A program made the position numbers and the translations under genes. 64,000 nucleotides of DNA, taken from Brevibacterium sanguinis (lineage in GTDB: Bacteria; Actinomycetota; Actinomycetes; Actinomycetales; Brevibacteriaceae). This document shows, one piece after another, positions 1 through 7,885 of this stretch. The stretch lies in NCBI RefSeq assembly GCF_003315415.1, contig NZ_QNSB01000006.1, forward strand, positions 216,825 through 280,824. Reading direction: 5' to 3'. The stretch's first letter is position 1. Each line of letters begins with the position of its first letter. Under the pieces are notes generated by a model. The model was not told the DNA's origin and did no database searches. It worked only from the letters and a program-made list of their open reading frames with translations.

Positions 1-25
1 GCTCAGGGGCCCAGGGCACCGCAGA

Positions 26-539
26 TCACGAGTTCCTGTAGTCCTCGAGCGCCTTCTCGGCCATCTCGATGTCGTACATCGCATCGGCGTAGCCCGCGAT
101 GGTCGCGTTGCCGTGCGGATACACGTGTCCGGCCTTGACCGCCGGCAGCTCCTTGAACACCGGCGAGTCCATCATCGTCTGGGTCGCCGCGTCGTAGCCT
201 CCCCGCAGGTCCGAGGTGACGAAGATGATGTCGGCGTCGGCGAGGGCCTCGGTGCGGTTCACCGCGTCCGCGATCTCCTCGACCCGCTGGTTCCAGTTCG
301 CCCGATCGTCTCCGCGCAGGGTGAACTGGTAGACGGGTGCGAGCTCCTCGAGCTGAGAGATCATATACGGTTCGTAGATGTTGGGGACGAGGATGAGGTC
401 GGGGTCGACCTCGGCGAGCTTCTCGAGGTCGGGCTCCTGGTCGGCGACGACGGGGATCCCGTTGAGCTCCTCGACGCGATCGGCGGGCGAGGCTCATCAT
501 CCCCGCCGCGATCATGGTCGCGATCCTTCTCGTCGTCAT
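26..539 (-). pseudogene. Iron-siderophore ABC substrate-binding protein, internally deleted
   Basis: This is the remnant of a periplasmic-binding-type lipoprotein for ferric siderophores. A good ribosome site (AGGAG, 6 bases before ATG at 539) is followed by a signal-peptide start, MTTRRIATMIAAGMMSLA. The frame then jumps near 485 to VEELNGIPVV and DLEKLAEVDPDLILVP, which are typical of the N-terminal lobe of this family. The C-terminal frame runs to a TGA at 26-28 and ends in the usual LPAVKAGHVYPHG region. A second, in-frame loss is visible near 247, where NRTE joins directly to ALADADIIF; intact family members have roughly 70-90 residues there. About 170 codons remain of a usual 320-340. 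The family is clear; loss of function is inferred from the missing lipobox, mature N-terminus and central helix. Confidence 0.75.
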
Positions 540-2410
540 CTGCGCTCCTGTTCGTGGTCGTGTCCGTGTTCCCGGTGCTGACGAGCCGCGCGTCGTCGCG
601 CCTCGTCAGCGCGTCGTCGCGATGACGGCCTTCGTGAAGCGGCCGAAGCCCCAGCCGATCTCGACGACGGCCACGTCCGCCGCGCCGAGTTCGCGCAGGG
701 TGTCCTCGACCTCGTCGCTCGTGTACGACGCGTGACCGGTGGTCGCGAACACCGAGACGAGCTCCTCGGCCCGGTGGTCATCGGATTCCGCACCGTCGAC
801 GAAGGGCTCGACGACGACGAGGCGGGAGCTGCCGGCGAGGAGGTGGGCGAGCAGGCCTCTCCCCTCGGCCCGGGAGCGTCCGGTGAGCCCGGCGAGCAGG
901 AGCGTGCAATCGACCTCGGGCCAGGGTTCCCGCCCGGCCGCGCAGTCGCGGCCGGGGTGTGGATGGTCCGACCGGACGCCGGCGCCTTCCGGGTCAGTTC
1001 GGCGGCCACCTCGGCGCCGGCGTCCCCAGCCAGGGCGATGCTACGCGCCGAGGCGATCGCCTCGAGGTCGAGGAGCGGATCGAGGACGTACTGGACATGG
1101 TCGAGGGTCCGCCCGCGGTGGGCCGTGTCGAGGGCTTCGTCGCGGGCACGCAGCTGCGTCCAGGACTCGGCGGTGAGCGCCGAGGCGCGCGAGACTCTGG
1201 CAGTCCAGCCGCCGCGGATCACGTCGAGAAGGTCGACGATGGAGAAGAGGTCCGCGTTCGCGGGATCGGCCAGCGAGAGCTGCTCGGCGACGCCCTCCCC
1301 GGTGAGGACCGCACCGGTGGCGGTGTTGCGGTATTCCGCGCCGTCGCGCTCGAGGAGTCCGAGTGCGCACATCGCGGTGAGGACGACGCGGATGCCCTCG
1401 ATGGGGGTGCTCGTCTCCGCGGCGATCGCCTCGGCGGTGGAGGTGCCTCCGGCCACGAGGTCGCCGATGCCGAGGGTGACTGCGACGCGGGTGATGATCG
1501 GGGGCAGGAGCTCGGTCATCTCGTGGACCTCGTCGAGCACTGCGGAGGGAGCCGCCGCCTCGGCGATGTCGGTCGGGTGGGAGGCGGAGTCGGGGGCAGG
1601 TGCCGCGGTCCGCCGCCAGTACCCGACAACCTCGATGTCCTCCTTGGGCAGTCCGAGGTCACGGCGGAGGTGGCGGCGGATGGGGGCGATCGTCATCGCC
1701 TCCCCCGCGCACCAGGCGAAGGTGCGTCCCGGGGGCAGCTGCACGTTCCTCACCGCGTCGAACAGCAGCGGGGAGTCGCCGGGGGCGAAGCCGTCGCGAA
1801 TCAGCCAGTCGATCTCGACGTCGGCGGCGGTGGGGATGTCCTGGATGTCGGCGGCGGTGGGGACCTCGACGATGATGTGCCCGCGCGTTCCCGCCGGCGC
1901 CTCCTCGAGCCAGCGTCCGACGGCCGGTAGGGCGGTCTCGTCGGCGACGAGGAGGTGGAAGTCGACGCCCTCGCTGAGTCCCGCGCAGGTCTTGGGGCCG
2001 GCGATGTGCAGCCTGTCGCCGGGGCGGGCGCGGAATGCCCAGTCGGCGGCGTGACCGGAGTCGTGGCGGACGACGTCGAACGCGAAGGACCCGGCCTCCG
2101 GATCGACGCTGCGCACGGTGTAGTCGCGGGTGAGGCTGAGGGCTTCCCGATTCCAGTTGAACCGGAACTCGTCCTGGACCCCGGTGTCGATCTCATCGAC
2201 ACCCGGCGGGGGAATGACGAGCTTGACGTGGTCGTCGAAGCCCTCGGAGCGGAACGCGGGCCGGTGCATCCCATTCATCTCGCCAGCCGCCAGCTGCTCG
2301 CCGCCGACGGTGAGGCGGCGCATGTTGGGCGTGATGTCCCTGACGTCGATGACCTCGACCTCCCGCAGGACAATCGGCAGAACCTGCAGGGGGCGGGACG
2401 TACGCGGCAT
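536..2410 (-). CDS. Siderophore-interacting protein (FAD-binding) fused to methyltransferase-like domain, frameshifted near C-terminus
   Basis: The N-terminal ~270 residues are a siderophore-interacting protein, a flavoprotein that reduces Fe(III)-siderophores in the cytoplasm. The FAD motif RDYTVRSVD is followed by a domain ending in FAWCAGEAMTIAPIRRHLR. Residues ~290-480 resemble the winged-helix dimerisation domain and start of a small-molecule methyltransferase. After about residue 485 (nt ~960-985) the reading becomes Arg/Ser-rich nonsense. In the adjacent frame a protein-like ending continues (REPWPEVDCTLLLAGLTG to VVEIGWGFGRFTKAVIATTR) and stops at 606-608. A one-base indel is therefore likely, either real or a sequencing error. 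The shifted frame happens to stop at 536 in an ATGA overlap with the next gene. The SIP half looks intact. An iron box lies about 120 bp upstream, so iron repression is expected. Confidence 0.8.
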   Translation of the reverse strand: MPRTSRPLQVLPIVLREVEVIDVRDITPNMRRLTVGGEQLAAGEMNGMHRPAFRSEGFDDHVKLVIPPPGVDEIDTGVQDEFRFNWNREALSLTRDYTVRSVDPEAGSFAFDVVRHDSGHAADWAFRARPGDRLHIAGPKTCAGLSEGVDFHLLVADETALPAVGRWLEEAPAGTRGHIIVEVPTAADIQDIPTAADVEIDWLIRDGFAPGDSPLLFDAVRNVQLPPGRTFAWCAGEAMTIAPIRRHLRRDLGLPKEDIEVVGYWRRTAAPAPDSASHPTDIAEAAAPSAVLDEVHEMTELLPPIITRVAVTLGIGDLVAGGTSTAEAIAAETSTPIEGIRVVLTAMCALGLLERDGAEYRNTATGAVLTGEGVAEQLSLADPANADLFSIVDLLDVIRGGWTARVSRASALTAESWTQLRARDEALDTAHRGRTLDHVQYVLDPLLDLEAIASARSIALAGDAGAEVAAELTRKAPASGRTIHTPAATARPGGNPGPRSIARSCSPGSPDAPGPRGEACSPTSSPAAPASSSSSPSSTVRNPMTTGPRSSSRCSRPPVTRRTRATRSRTPCANSARRTWPSSRSAGASAASRRPSSRRRADEARRRAARQHREHGHDHEQERR

Positions 2411-2530
2411 CTGTTCGGCTCCGAGGGCTTGTTCGACATTGCGGACAAGACACAGGCCCCACGACTCAAGCAGACGTCAACTGCCACGCATCGATCGCTT
2501 AAGCACACAATAGTGTTGCCTATATCTCGA

Positions 2531-2545
2531 AGGTTAGCCTAACCT
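2531..2545. promoter_or_regulatory. DtxR/IdeR-type iron box
   Basis: AGGTTAGCCTAACCT is a palindrome around one central base and matches the core of the actinobacterial iron box TTAGGTTAGCCTAACCTAA. It lies 121 bp upstream of the siderophore-interacting protein start. AT-rich promoter-like sequence follows between the box and the gene. Binding of Fe-loaded DtxR/IdeR here is inferred from the motif. Confidence 0.85.
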
Positions 2546-2582
2546 GCTCGCCCGGGAACGGCAATCCGCCGGGTGCTTGAGC

Positions 2583-2734
2583 GCCCTCCTCCTGGCGAAA
2601 CGAGCAACCACCTCTCGATCGGACCAGCCGACGCCACCGTCGGCCTCCGCTCGACCCCGACCGCGGTCGTCCTCGTCACCCACGACCGACAACTGCGAAG
2701 AGACCTCGGCACGCGGGAGGAGACCGTGATGTGA
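2583..2734 (+). pseudogene. Decayed C-terminal remnant of an ABC-F ATPase
   Basis: Reading from 2594, the frame gives GETSNHLS and then STPTAVVLVTHDRQLRRDL before TGA at 2732-2734. This matches the end of ABC-F proteins (LLLLDEPTNHLS, then TAVVxVTHDRxLRRDL). Immediately upstream, GCC CTC CTC CTG G-C GAA reads as Walker B A-L-L-L-D-E if one base is restored, and the PT of DEPTNHLS has become TS. No start, Walker A or signature motif is present. The family may act on ribosomes in antibiotic resistance, but this piece cannot. It is a relic of a gene removed when this boundary was rearranged. The rest of 2735-2865 shows no feature I can support. Confidence 0.65.
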
Positions 2735-2865
2735 GGCGGGCCAAACGTCCGGCGGCAGCCCGTTCTACCAGTCAGTACGTCCGCACTTGGCGAGACAGTT
2801 GGCCGCTCGTCCTCAACCCTCGGCACAGCCTTCCCCCGTGATCTGGATCACTTCATCATGGGGTC

Positions 2866-3972
2866 ATGAGCATCGACGTCCCCACGACCGGCCGCGCCCT
2901 GCCAGAACTGCACCCGGTCCGATTCATCGGCGCGAACGGAGAGCCCGCGGACACCCCGACCGAGGGCCTCACACCTCCGAGCCCGTCCACCCTGCTCGGC
3001 CTCTACCGGCAGATGGTCCTCGTTCGACGCTTCGAAGCCCAGGTCACGGCTCTGACGAAGCAGGGTCGGCTGGCCACCTATCCGTCGGCCGCCGGGCAGG
3101 AGGCCACCGAGGTGGGGGCCACGACGGCGCTGGGCCCCACCGACTGGCTCTTCCCGACTTACCGTGATTCGGCCGCGCTGCTCACCCGGGGCATCCCCGT
3201 CGCCGAGATCCTCGCCGCGTTCCGCGGGGACTGGCACTGCGGCTTCAACCCGTACGAGTACCACACCGCCCCGGCCGCCACTCCCCTGGCGACGCAGACC
3301 CTGCACGCCACGGGCTTCGCGATGGCGTCGAAGCTCAAGGGCCGAGGTGAGTGCACCCTGACGATCTTCGGCGACGGGGCGAGCAGCGAGGGCGACGCCC
3401 ACGAGGCCCTCAACTTCGCCTCGGTGTGGCAGACCCCGACGGTCTTCGTCCTCCAGAACAACCAGTACGCGATCTCCACTCCGCTGCGCGAGCAGTCGAA
3501 CGCGACGCTGCTCGCCGATCGCGCCGCCGGCTACGGCATCCCGGGCCTGCGTGTCGACGGCAATGACGTCTCCGCGGTCTTCGCCGCGGTCAGCGCCGCC
3601 CTCGAACGCGCGCGAGCCGGTGAGGGCCCGACCCTCATCGAATGCCTCACCTATCGGATCGAGTCCCACACGAACTCCGACGATCCCACCCGCTACCGGG
3701 ATTCCGCCGAGGTGGACCACTGGAAGCGCTTCGACCCGATCTCCCGGGTGGAGAAGTACCTGCGCTCCCGCGGCGTCCTCGACGACGCCGGCAACGAGGA
3801 GATCCTCGACTCCGCCGAGGCGCTCGCGAGTTCGGTGCGCGAGGCGATGAGCACTCCTCCCGACATCGACCCCACCGAGCTCTTCGACCATGTCTACGCG
3901 AAGCCCAGGCACAGCCTCGGCGAGCAGCGCAGGCGGCTCGAAGCGGAACTCGCCCAGGCAGGCCGACGATGA
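2866..3972 (+). CDS. 2-oxoacid dehydrogenase E1 alpha subunit (branched-chain/pyruvate type)
   Basis: This is the thiamine-diphosphate decarboxylase alpha chain of a 2-oxoacid dehydrogenase complex. At 368 residues it has the usual length of heterotetrameric E1 alpha. The ThDP motif runs from GDG at ~169-171 (GDGASSEGDAHEALNF) to NN at ~198-199 (FVLQNNQYAIST). The phosphorylation-loop-like stretch YRIESHTNSDDPTRYR follows at about residue 270. The stop overlaps the E1 beta start in ATGA, so the two are translationally coupled. The branched-chain type, acting on 2-oxoacids from Val, Ile and Leu, is favoured because the neighbouring E2 resembles actinobacterial branched-chain acyltransferases; pyruvate remains possible. 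The start ATG has only a weak ribosome site. Confidence 0.88.
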   Translation: MSIDVPTTGRALPELHPVRFIGANGEPADTPTEGLTPPSPSTLLGLYRQMVLVRRFEAQVTALTKQGRLATYPSAAGQEATEVGATTALGPTDWLFPTYRDSAALLTRGIPVAEILAAFRGDWHCGFNPYEYHTAPAATPLATQTLHATGFAMASKLKGRGECTLTIFGDGASSEGDAHEALNFASVWQTPTVFVLQNNQYAISTPLREQSNATLLADRAAGYGIPGLRVDGNDVSAVFAAVSAALERARAGEGPTLIECLTYRIESHTNSDDPTRYRDSAEVDHWKRFDPISRVEKYLRSRGVLDDAGNEEILDSAEALASSVREAMSTPPDIDPTELFDHVYAKPRHSLGEQRRRLEAELAQAGRR

Positions 3973-4988
3973 CGGTCACCGCCCTGACCTCGGCCGATCA
4001 GGAGCCGGCCCCCGCCCCGGTGACGATGGCGAAGGCGCTCAACCAAGCGCTGCACGACGCCCTGGCCGAGGACGAGAACGTCGTCGTCTACGGAGAGGAC
4101 GTCGGCCGCCTCGGCGGGGTCTTCCGGGTCACCGACGGCCTGCGCGCGGAGTTCGGGGCCGAACGGGTCTGGGATTCACCACTCGCCGAGTCGGGAATCG
4201 TCGGCACCGCCGTGGGGATGGCGATGGCAGGGATGCGGCCCGTCGTCGAGATGCAGTTCGACGCCTACGCCTACCCCGCGTTCGAGCAGATCGTGTCGCA
4301 GGTCGCGAAGATGCGCAATCGGACGAAGGGCCGGGTGAGCCTGCCGATGACGATCCGGATCCCCTGCGCCGGCGACATCGGCGGTGTCGAGCACCATTCG
4401 GATTCCTCGGAGGCCTACTGGTGTGCGACGCCCGGCCTCACCGTCGTCACCCCCTCGAACCCGGCCGACGCCTACTCGATGCTGCGGGAGTCGATCGCCT
4501 GCGACGACCCGGTCATCGTCATGGAGCCGAAGTCCCGGTACTGGATGAAGGAGACGCTCAGCCTGCCCGTGACCACCGCGCCGATGGACCGGGCGGTCGT
4601 CGTCCGCGAGGGCGCCGACGTGTCCCTGCTCGCCTACGGGCCGACCGTCCGCACTGCCCTCGAGGCCGCCGAGGCCGGTGCCGAGCACGGGCTGTCCGTC
4701 GAGGTCGTCGACCTCCGGTCGCTCTCCCCCTTCGACGACGCGACCGTCTCGGAGTCCGTGCGCAAGACCTCGCGCGCGGCGGTCATCCATGAGGCCGCGC
4801 AGTTCGGGGGCTTCGGCGCCGAGGTGGCCGCCCGGGTGACCGAACGCAACTTCGTCCATCTCGCCGCCCCGATCCTGCGGATCACCGGCTTCGACACCCC
4901 GTACCCGTCACCGAAGCTCGAGGAGCACTACCTGCCGACACCCGATCGCGTCCTCGACGCCCTCGAGACCTGGGACTGGGAGCTGTGA
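3969..4988 (+). CDS. 2-oxoacid dehydrogenase E1 beta subunit
   Basis: This is the beta chain of the E1 heterotetramer, which completes the ThDP pocket and docks to E2. The start is placed at ATG 3969, which overlaps the E1 alpha stop; residues upstream of it in this frame do not look like family sequence. The 339-residue protein contains VVYGEDVGRLGGVFRVTDGL, the conserved active-site region, then ESGIVGTAVGMAMAGMRPVVEMQFDAYAYPAFEQ, given here as two adjoining pieces (ESGIVGTAVGMAMAG and MRPVVEMQFDAY). The C-terminal transketolase domain follows with HEAAQFGGFGAEVAA. It lies between E1 alpha and E2 with no gaps, so it forms one operon. Confidence 0.9.
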   Translation: MTVTALTSADQEPAPAPVTMAKALNQALHDALAEDENVVVYGEDVGRLGGVFRVTDGLRAEFGAERVWDSPLAESGIVGTAVGMAMAGMRPVVEMQFDAYAYPAFEQIVSQVAKMRNRTKGRVSLPMTIRIPCAGDIGGVEHHSDSSEAYWCATPGLTVVTPSNPADAYSMLRESIACDDPVIVMEPKSRYWMKETLSLPVTTAPMDRAVVVREGADVSLLAYGPTVRTALEAAEAGAEHGLSVEVVDLRSLSPFDDATVSESVRKTSRAAVIHEAAQFGGFGAEVAARVTERNFVHLAAPILRITGFDTPYPSPKLEEHYLPTPDRVLDALETWDWEL

Positions 4989-6595
4989 TGAGCGCCGATC
5001 CCCACCGCGACGATCGCGACACCGAGCACTCGGCCGACACCCAGGGCACCGAGCGTTCTGGTGATGCCCGTGGCACCGAGCAGGGAAGGATCCGCGAGTT
5101 CCATCTGCCCGACCTCGGTGAGGGCCTCACCGAGGCGGAGCTCATCTCCTGGAAGGTCGCCGTGGGCGACGAGGTCACGGTCGATCAGCATGTCGTCGAG
5201 GTCGAGTCGGCGAAGAGCGTCGTCGAACTGCCCTCCCCGTTCGCCGGCCGCATCGCCGGCCTCCACGCCCGCCCGGGTGACACCGTCTCCGCCGGTCAGG
5301 TGCTCTTCTCCGTCGCCGAGGCGGACAGTGCCGAGGCGAGCGGAGGGGGAAGCGGGGAGGAAGTCGGGGCGAGTGTCGCAGACGCCGCCGAGGGAAGCGG
5401 CGGGCGCGCGGACGCCGAGGCCCGCCAGGCCAACCTCATCGGCTACGGGACCCGGGAGCGCACCGGGCGGTCGAGCCGGTCGCGGTCGTTCGGCTCGAGG
5501 ACGGCCGGGCTCTCACCTGTTCCCGACCTGCCAGGGGAGGCCCCCGCGCAGGCCCCGAGCGGCGCGCTCCCACAGGATCCGTCCGAGGCGCCCGCACAGG
5601 ATCCGACCGACACCCATGGACGGGACTCCGCCTCGGCGAGGGTGTCCCCGGTCATCTCCCCCATCGTGCGCAGGCTCGCGAAGGACCACCGGCTGAGCGC
5701 CAAGCACCTGCACGGGTCCGGTCCCGGCGGGCTCGTCACCCGCGCCGATGTCCTCGCCGCCATCGACGAGAGGCCGGGAGCGGCCAGCGGTGCCGCGCGC
5801 GAACAGGCACCAGGAGAGACTCCGTCAGGCGCGCAACCCGACGCTGTCGCCCGCGAACGCGTGCCGGGAGAGACCTCACCCGCGGCGGGGACGCCCGCCG
5901 ACGACCACGACACCCGCACCCCGCTCACCGGTCTGCGCAAGGTCGTCGCCGAGCGCCTGTCCCGGTCGCGGCAGGAGATCCCCGAGGCGACGATCTGGCT
6001 CGACGTCGATGCCACCGAGCTGCTCGCGACCAAGCGCGCCCTCGAGGCACGGACCGGGGAGAAGTACTCGCTGCTGTCCCTCGTCGCCAGGTTCGTCGTC
6101 GCCGGACTGAAGAAGCATCCGATCCTCAACTCGTCCGTCGATGTCGAAGCCGGTGAGATCGTCACCCATCGCGACATCAACCTCGGTCTGGCGGCGCAGA
6201 CGCCGCGCGGTCTCATGGTGCCCGTCGTCCACGGCGCCGGCGACATGAGCCTGCGGCAGCTGCGTGACGCGGTGAGCGAGACCGTCGGGAGGGCGAGCAC
6301 GGGGACCTTCGCACCGCAGGAGCTGTCCGGCGGGACGTTCACCCTCAACAACTACGGGGTGTTCGGCGTCGACGGATCCGCGCCGATCATCAACCTCCCC
6401 GAGGTCGCGATGCTCGGCATGGGCCGGATCAAGGAACGGCCCTGGGTCGTCGACGGTCAGCTCACGGTCCGCCAGGTCATGTACCTGTCCTTCGTCTTCG
6501 ACCACCGGGTCTGCGACGGCGCCGAGCCGAGCGCGTTCCTCGGCTTCGTCGCCGACTGCATCGAGAACCCGGTCTCCCTGCTGCCCGAGGTGTGA
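4988..6595 (+). CDS. Dihydrolipoyl acyltransferase (E2) of 2-oxoacid dehydrogenase complex
   Basis: This is the core acyltransferase that passes the acyl group from lipoyl-lysine to CoA. ATG at 4988 overlaps the E1 beta stop (TGATG); GTG at 4985 is also in frame. Domain order is one lipoyl domain (~36-110, PDLGEGLTEAELISWK; lipoylated Lys ~76 in VESAKSVVELPSP), an Ala/Pro/acidic linker, the E3/E1-binding domain (SPIVRRLAKDHRLSAKHLHG, then GPGGLVTRADV) and a catalytic domain with the His-x3-Asp-Gly motif in FDHRVCDGAEP. A long acidic, Asp-rich leader of ~33 residues precedes the lipoyl domain. No dihydrolipoamide dehydrogenase (E3) gene lies nearby, so E3 must be encoded elsewhere. Confidence 0.92.
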   Translation: MSADPHRDDRDTEHSADTQGTERSGDARGTEQGRIREFHLPDLGEGLTEAELISWKVAVGDEVTVDQHVVEVESAKSVVELPSPFAGRIAGLHARPGDTVSAGQVLFSVAEADSAEASGGGSGEEVGASVADAAEGSGGRADAEARQANLIGYGTRERTGRSSRSRSFGSRTAGLSPVPDLPGEAPAQAPSGALPQDPSEAPAQDPTDTHGRDSASARVSPVISPIVRRLAKDHRLSAKHLHGSGPGGLVTRADVLAAIDERPGAASGAAREQAPGETPSGAQPDAVARERVPGETSPAAGTPADDHDTRTPLTGLRKVVAERLSRSRQEIPEATIWLDVDATELLATKRALEARTGEKYSLLSLVARFVVAGLKKHPILNSSVDVEAGEIVTHRDINLGLAAQTPRGLMVPVVHGAGDMSLRQLRDAVSETVGRASTGTFAPQELSGGTFTLNNYGVFGVDGSAPIINLPEVAMLGMGRIKERPWVVDGQLTVRQVMYLSFVFDHRVCDGAEPSAFLGFVADCIENPVSLLPEV

Positions 6596-6629
6596 TCTCG
6601 TCGGTCTTGTCGGATCTGACTCGCTCGGC

Positions 6630-7811
6630 TCAGTCGTCGAGAAGCGCGGCGGCGTACATCGGGCGGGCGGCGTCGACGCTCGGGGGATGGAACAGGCCTG
6701 CGGTGGCATCCCGGTGGAGGCGACTGAGCTCGTGCGAACTGTCGAATCCGCTTCCGCCGGTGCACATGAGAGCGGTCTCCGCCGCCCGCCGGGCCGCCTC
6801 CGAGGCCTTGATCCTCGCCCCGACGAGCCGCAGCGGCCATCCGGCCCCATGATCGACGAGTTCGTCGAAGTCCCTCGTGTAGGCGTCGAGCATCGCCGGC
6901 ACACCGAGGTAATCGAGATGCGCATCGGCCAACCGCGCCCTGGACTCCGGCACCTCCGCGAAGGTGGTCCCGGACTTCGCGGACTTCCGTCTGCGCAGAC
7001 CCTGAGCACCGAGCTCGAGGGCCCGAGCCGCGACACCGGCGTAGACGGAGGCGATGAGGAGCTGGAAGTTGCTGGTGATCGCGAAGGTCAGCAGGTCGGG
7101 GTGCCTGCCGGCGGGGATGAGGCGGGACACGCGCTCGGGACGCATCGGGACCGAGTCGAGGATCGTCGCCCGCGACTGCGAGGCGCGCATCCCGAGGACA
7201 TCCCATCGATCCGACACGGTGATGCCCGGCGCATCGCGGTCGATGAAGCCGTAGATCAGCTCCCCGGGCTCATCGCCCGTGTCCGAGCCGGCGACGAGCC
7301 CGTGGACGATCAGCCGAGTCCACACGGGCGAGAGCGAGGTGAAGATCTTCACCCCGGTCAGCAGCCAGCCGCCGTCGTCGCCCGGTTCGGCGACGGTGGT
7401 CGAGCCCTGGAGCACCCAGTCGTTCGAGGGCTCGGAGATCCCGAACGCGAAGATCTCCCCGGCCATGACATCGTCGAGCACCCAGTTGAGCGAATCGTCG
7501 CCGCGGTCGTTCAGCGCCTTGACGACACCCGTGCACATGAGGTGCATGTTGATCGCGAGCGCGGTCGCCGGTGCCGCCGAGGCGAGGCGCTGCTGGAGCC
7601 GGGAGACCTCGTGGAGGCTCAGCCCCGGTCCCCCGTGCGAGCTCGGGACGAACAGCTGCAGGTAGCCCATCGCCCTGAGCTCCTCGAGGTCCTCGTCGAA
7701 GAAGCGGTTCTCCCGGTCGTAGACCGCCGCGCGGTCCCGGAACCGGTCGAGCACCTCGGTGGGCAGGTACTGCTGCGCCAGATGCGCGTGGCGGGCTTCT
7801 CTGTCGGTCAC
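6630..7811 (-). CDS. Acyl-CoA dehydrogenase-family flavoprotein
   Basis: This 393-residue FAD protein is of the acyl-CoA dehydrogenase fold. GTG at 7811 is chosen because AGGAG lies 5 bases upstream and the protein then begins with family-like helices (MTDREARHAHLAQQYLP). Visible features are the N-terminal helical domain (SSHGGPGLSLHEV), the beta-domain signature FAFGISEPSNDW and GWLLTGVKIFTSLSP, and the C-terminal helices ending ALMCTGGSGFDSSHELSRLH and RDATAGLFHPPS. The usual catalytic Glu context is not obvious, so oxygenase-like or dehydrogenase activity on an acyl thioester cannot be distinguished. It is the last gene of a three-gene operon, 74 bp after the ketoacyl synthase, and meets the E2 gene tail-to-tail. 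Confidence 0.82.
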   Translation of the reverse strand: MTDREARHAHLAQQYLPTEVLDRFRDRAAVYDRENRFFDEDLEELRAMGYLQLFVPSSHGGPGLSLHEVSRLQQRLASAAPATALAINMHLMCTGVVKALNDRGDDSLNWVLDDVMAGEIFAFGISEPSNDWVLQGSTTVAEPGDDGGWLLTGVKIFTSLSPVWTRLIVHGLVAGSDTGDEPGELIYGFIDRDAPGITVSDRWDVLGMRASQSRATILDSVPMRPERVSRLIPAGRHPDLLTFAITSNFQLLIASVYAGVAARALELGAQGLRRRKSAKSGTTFAEVPESRARLADAHLDYLGVPAMLDAYTRDFDELVDHGAGWPLRLVGARIKASEAARRAAETALMCTGGSGFDSSHELSRLHRDATAGLFHPPSVDAARPMYAAALLDD

Positions 7812-7885
7812 GGGATCTCCTTGCTCGTCGTCGCGGTGTTTCGTGGGGCGCCGGCCCTCATCGCCCCCTGTCGGTTCCCCGGCCA

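Noticed and set aside
732..2054. Long plus-strand open frame opposite the siderophore-interacting gene
   Set aside because: It is an antisense shadow in GC-rich DNA; the minus strand carries clear FAD-domain motifs.
2539..2826. Minus-strand frame opposite the ABC-F remnant
   Set aside because: The product has no recognisable motifs; the plus strand carries the NHLS and VTHDR signatures.
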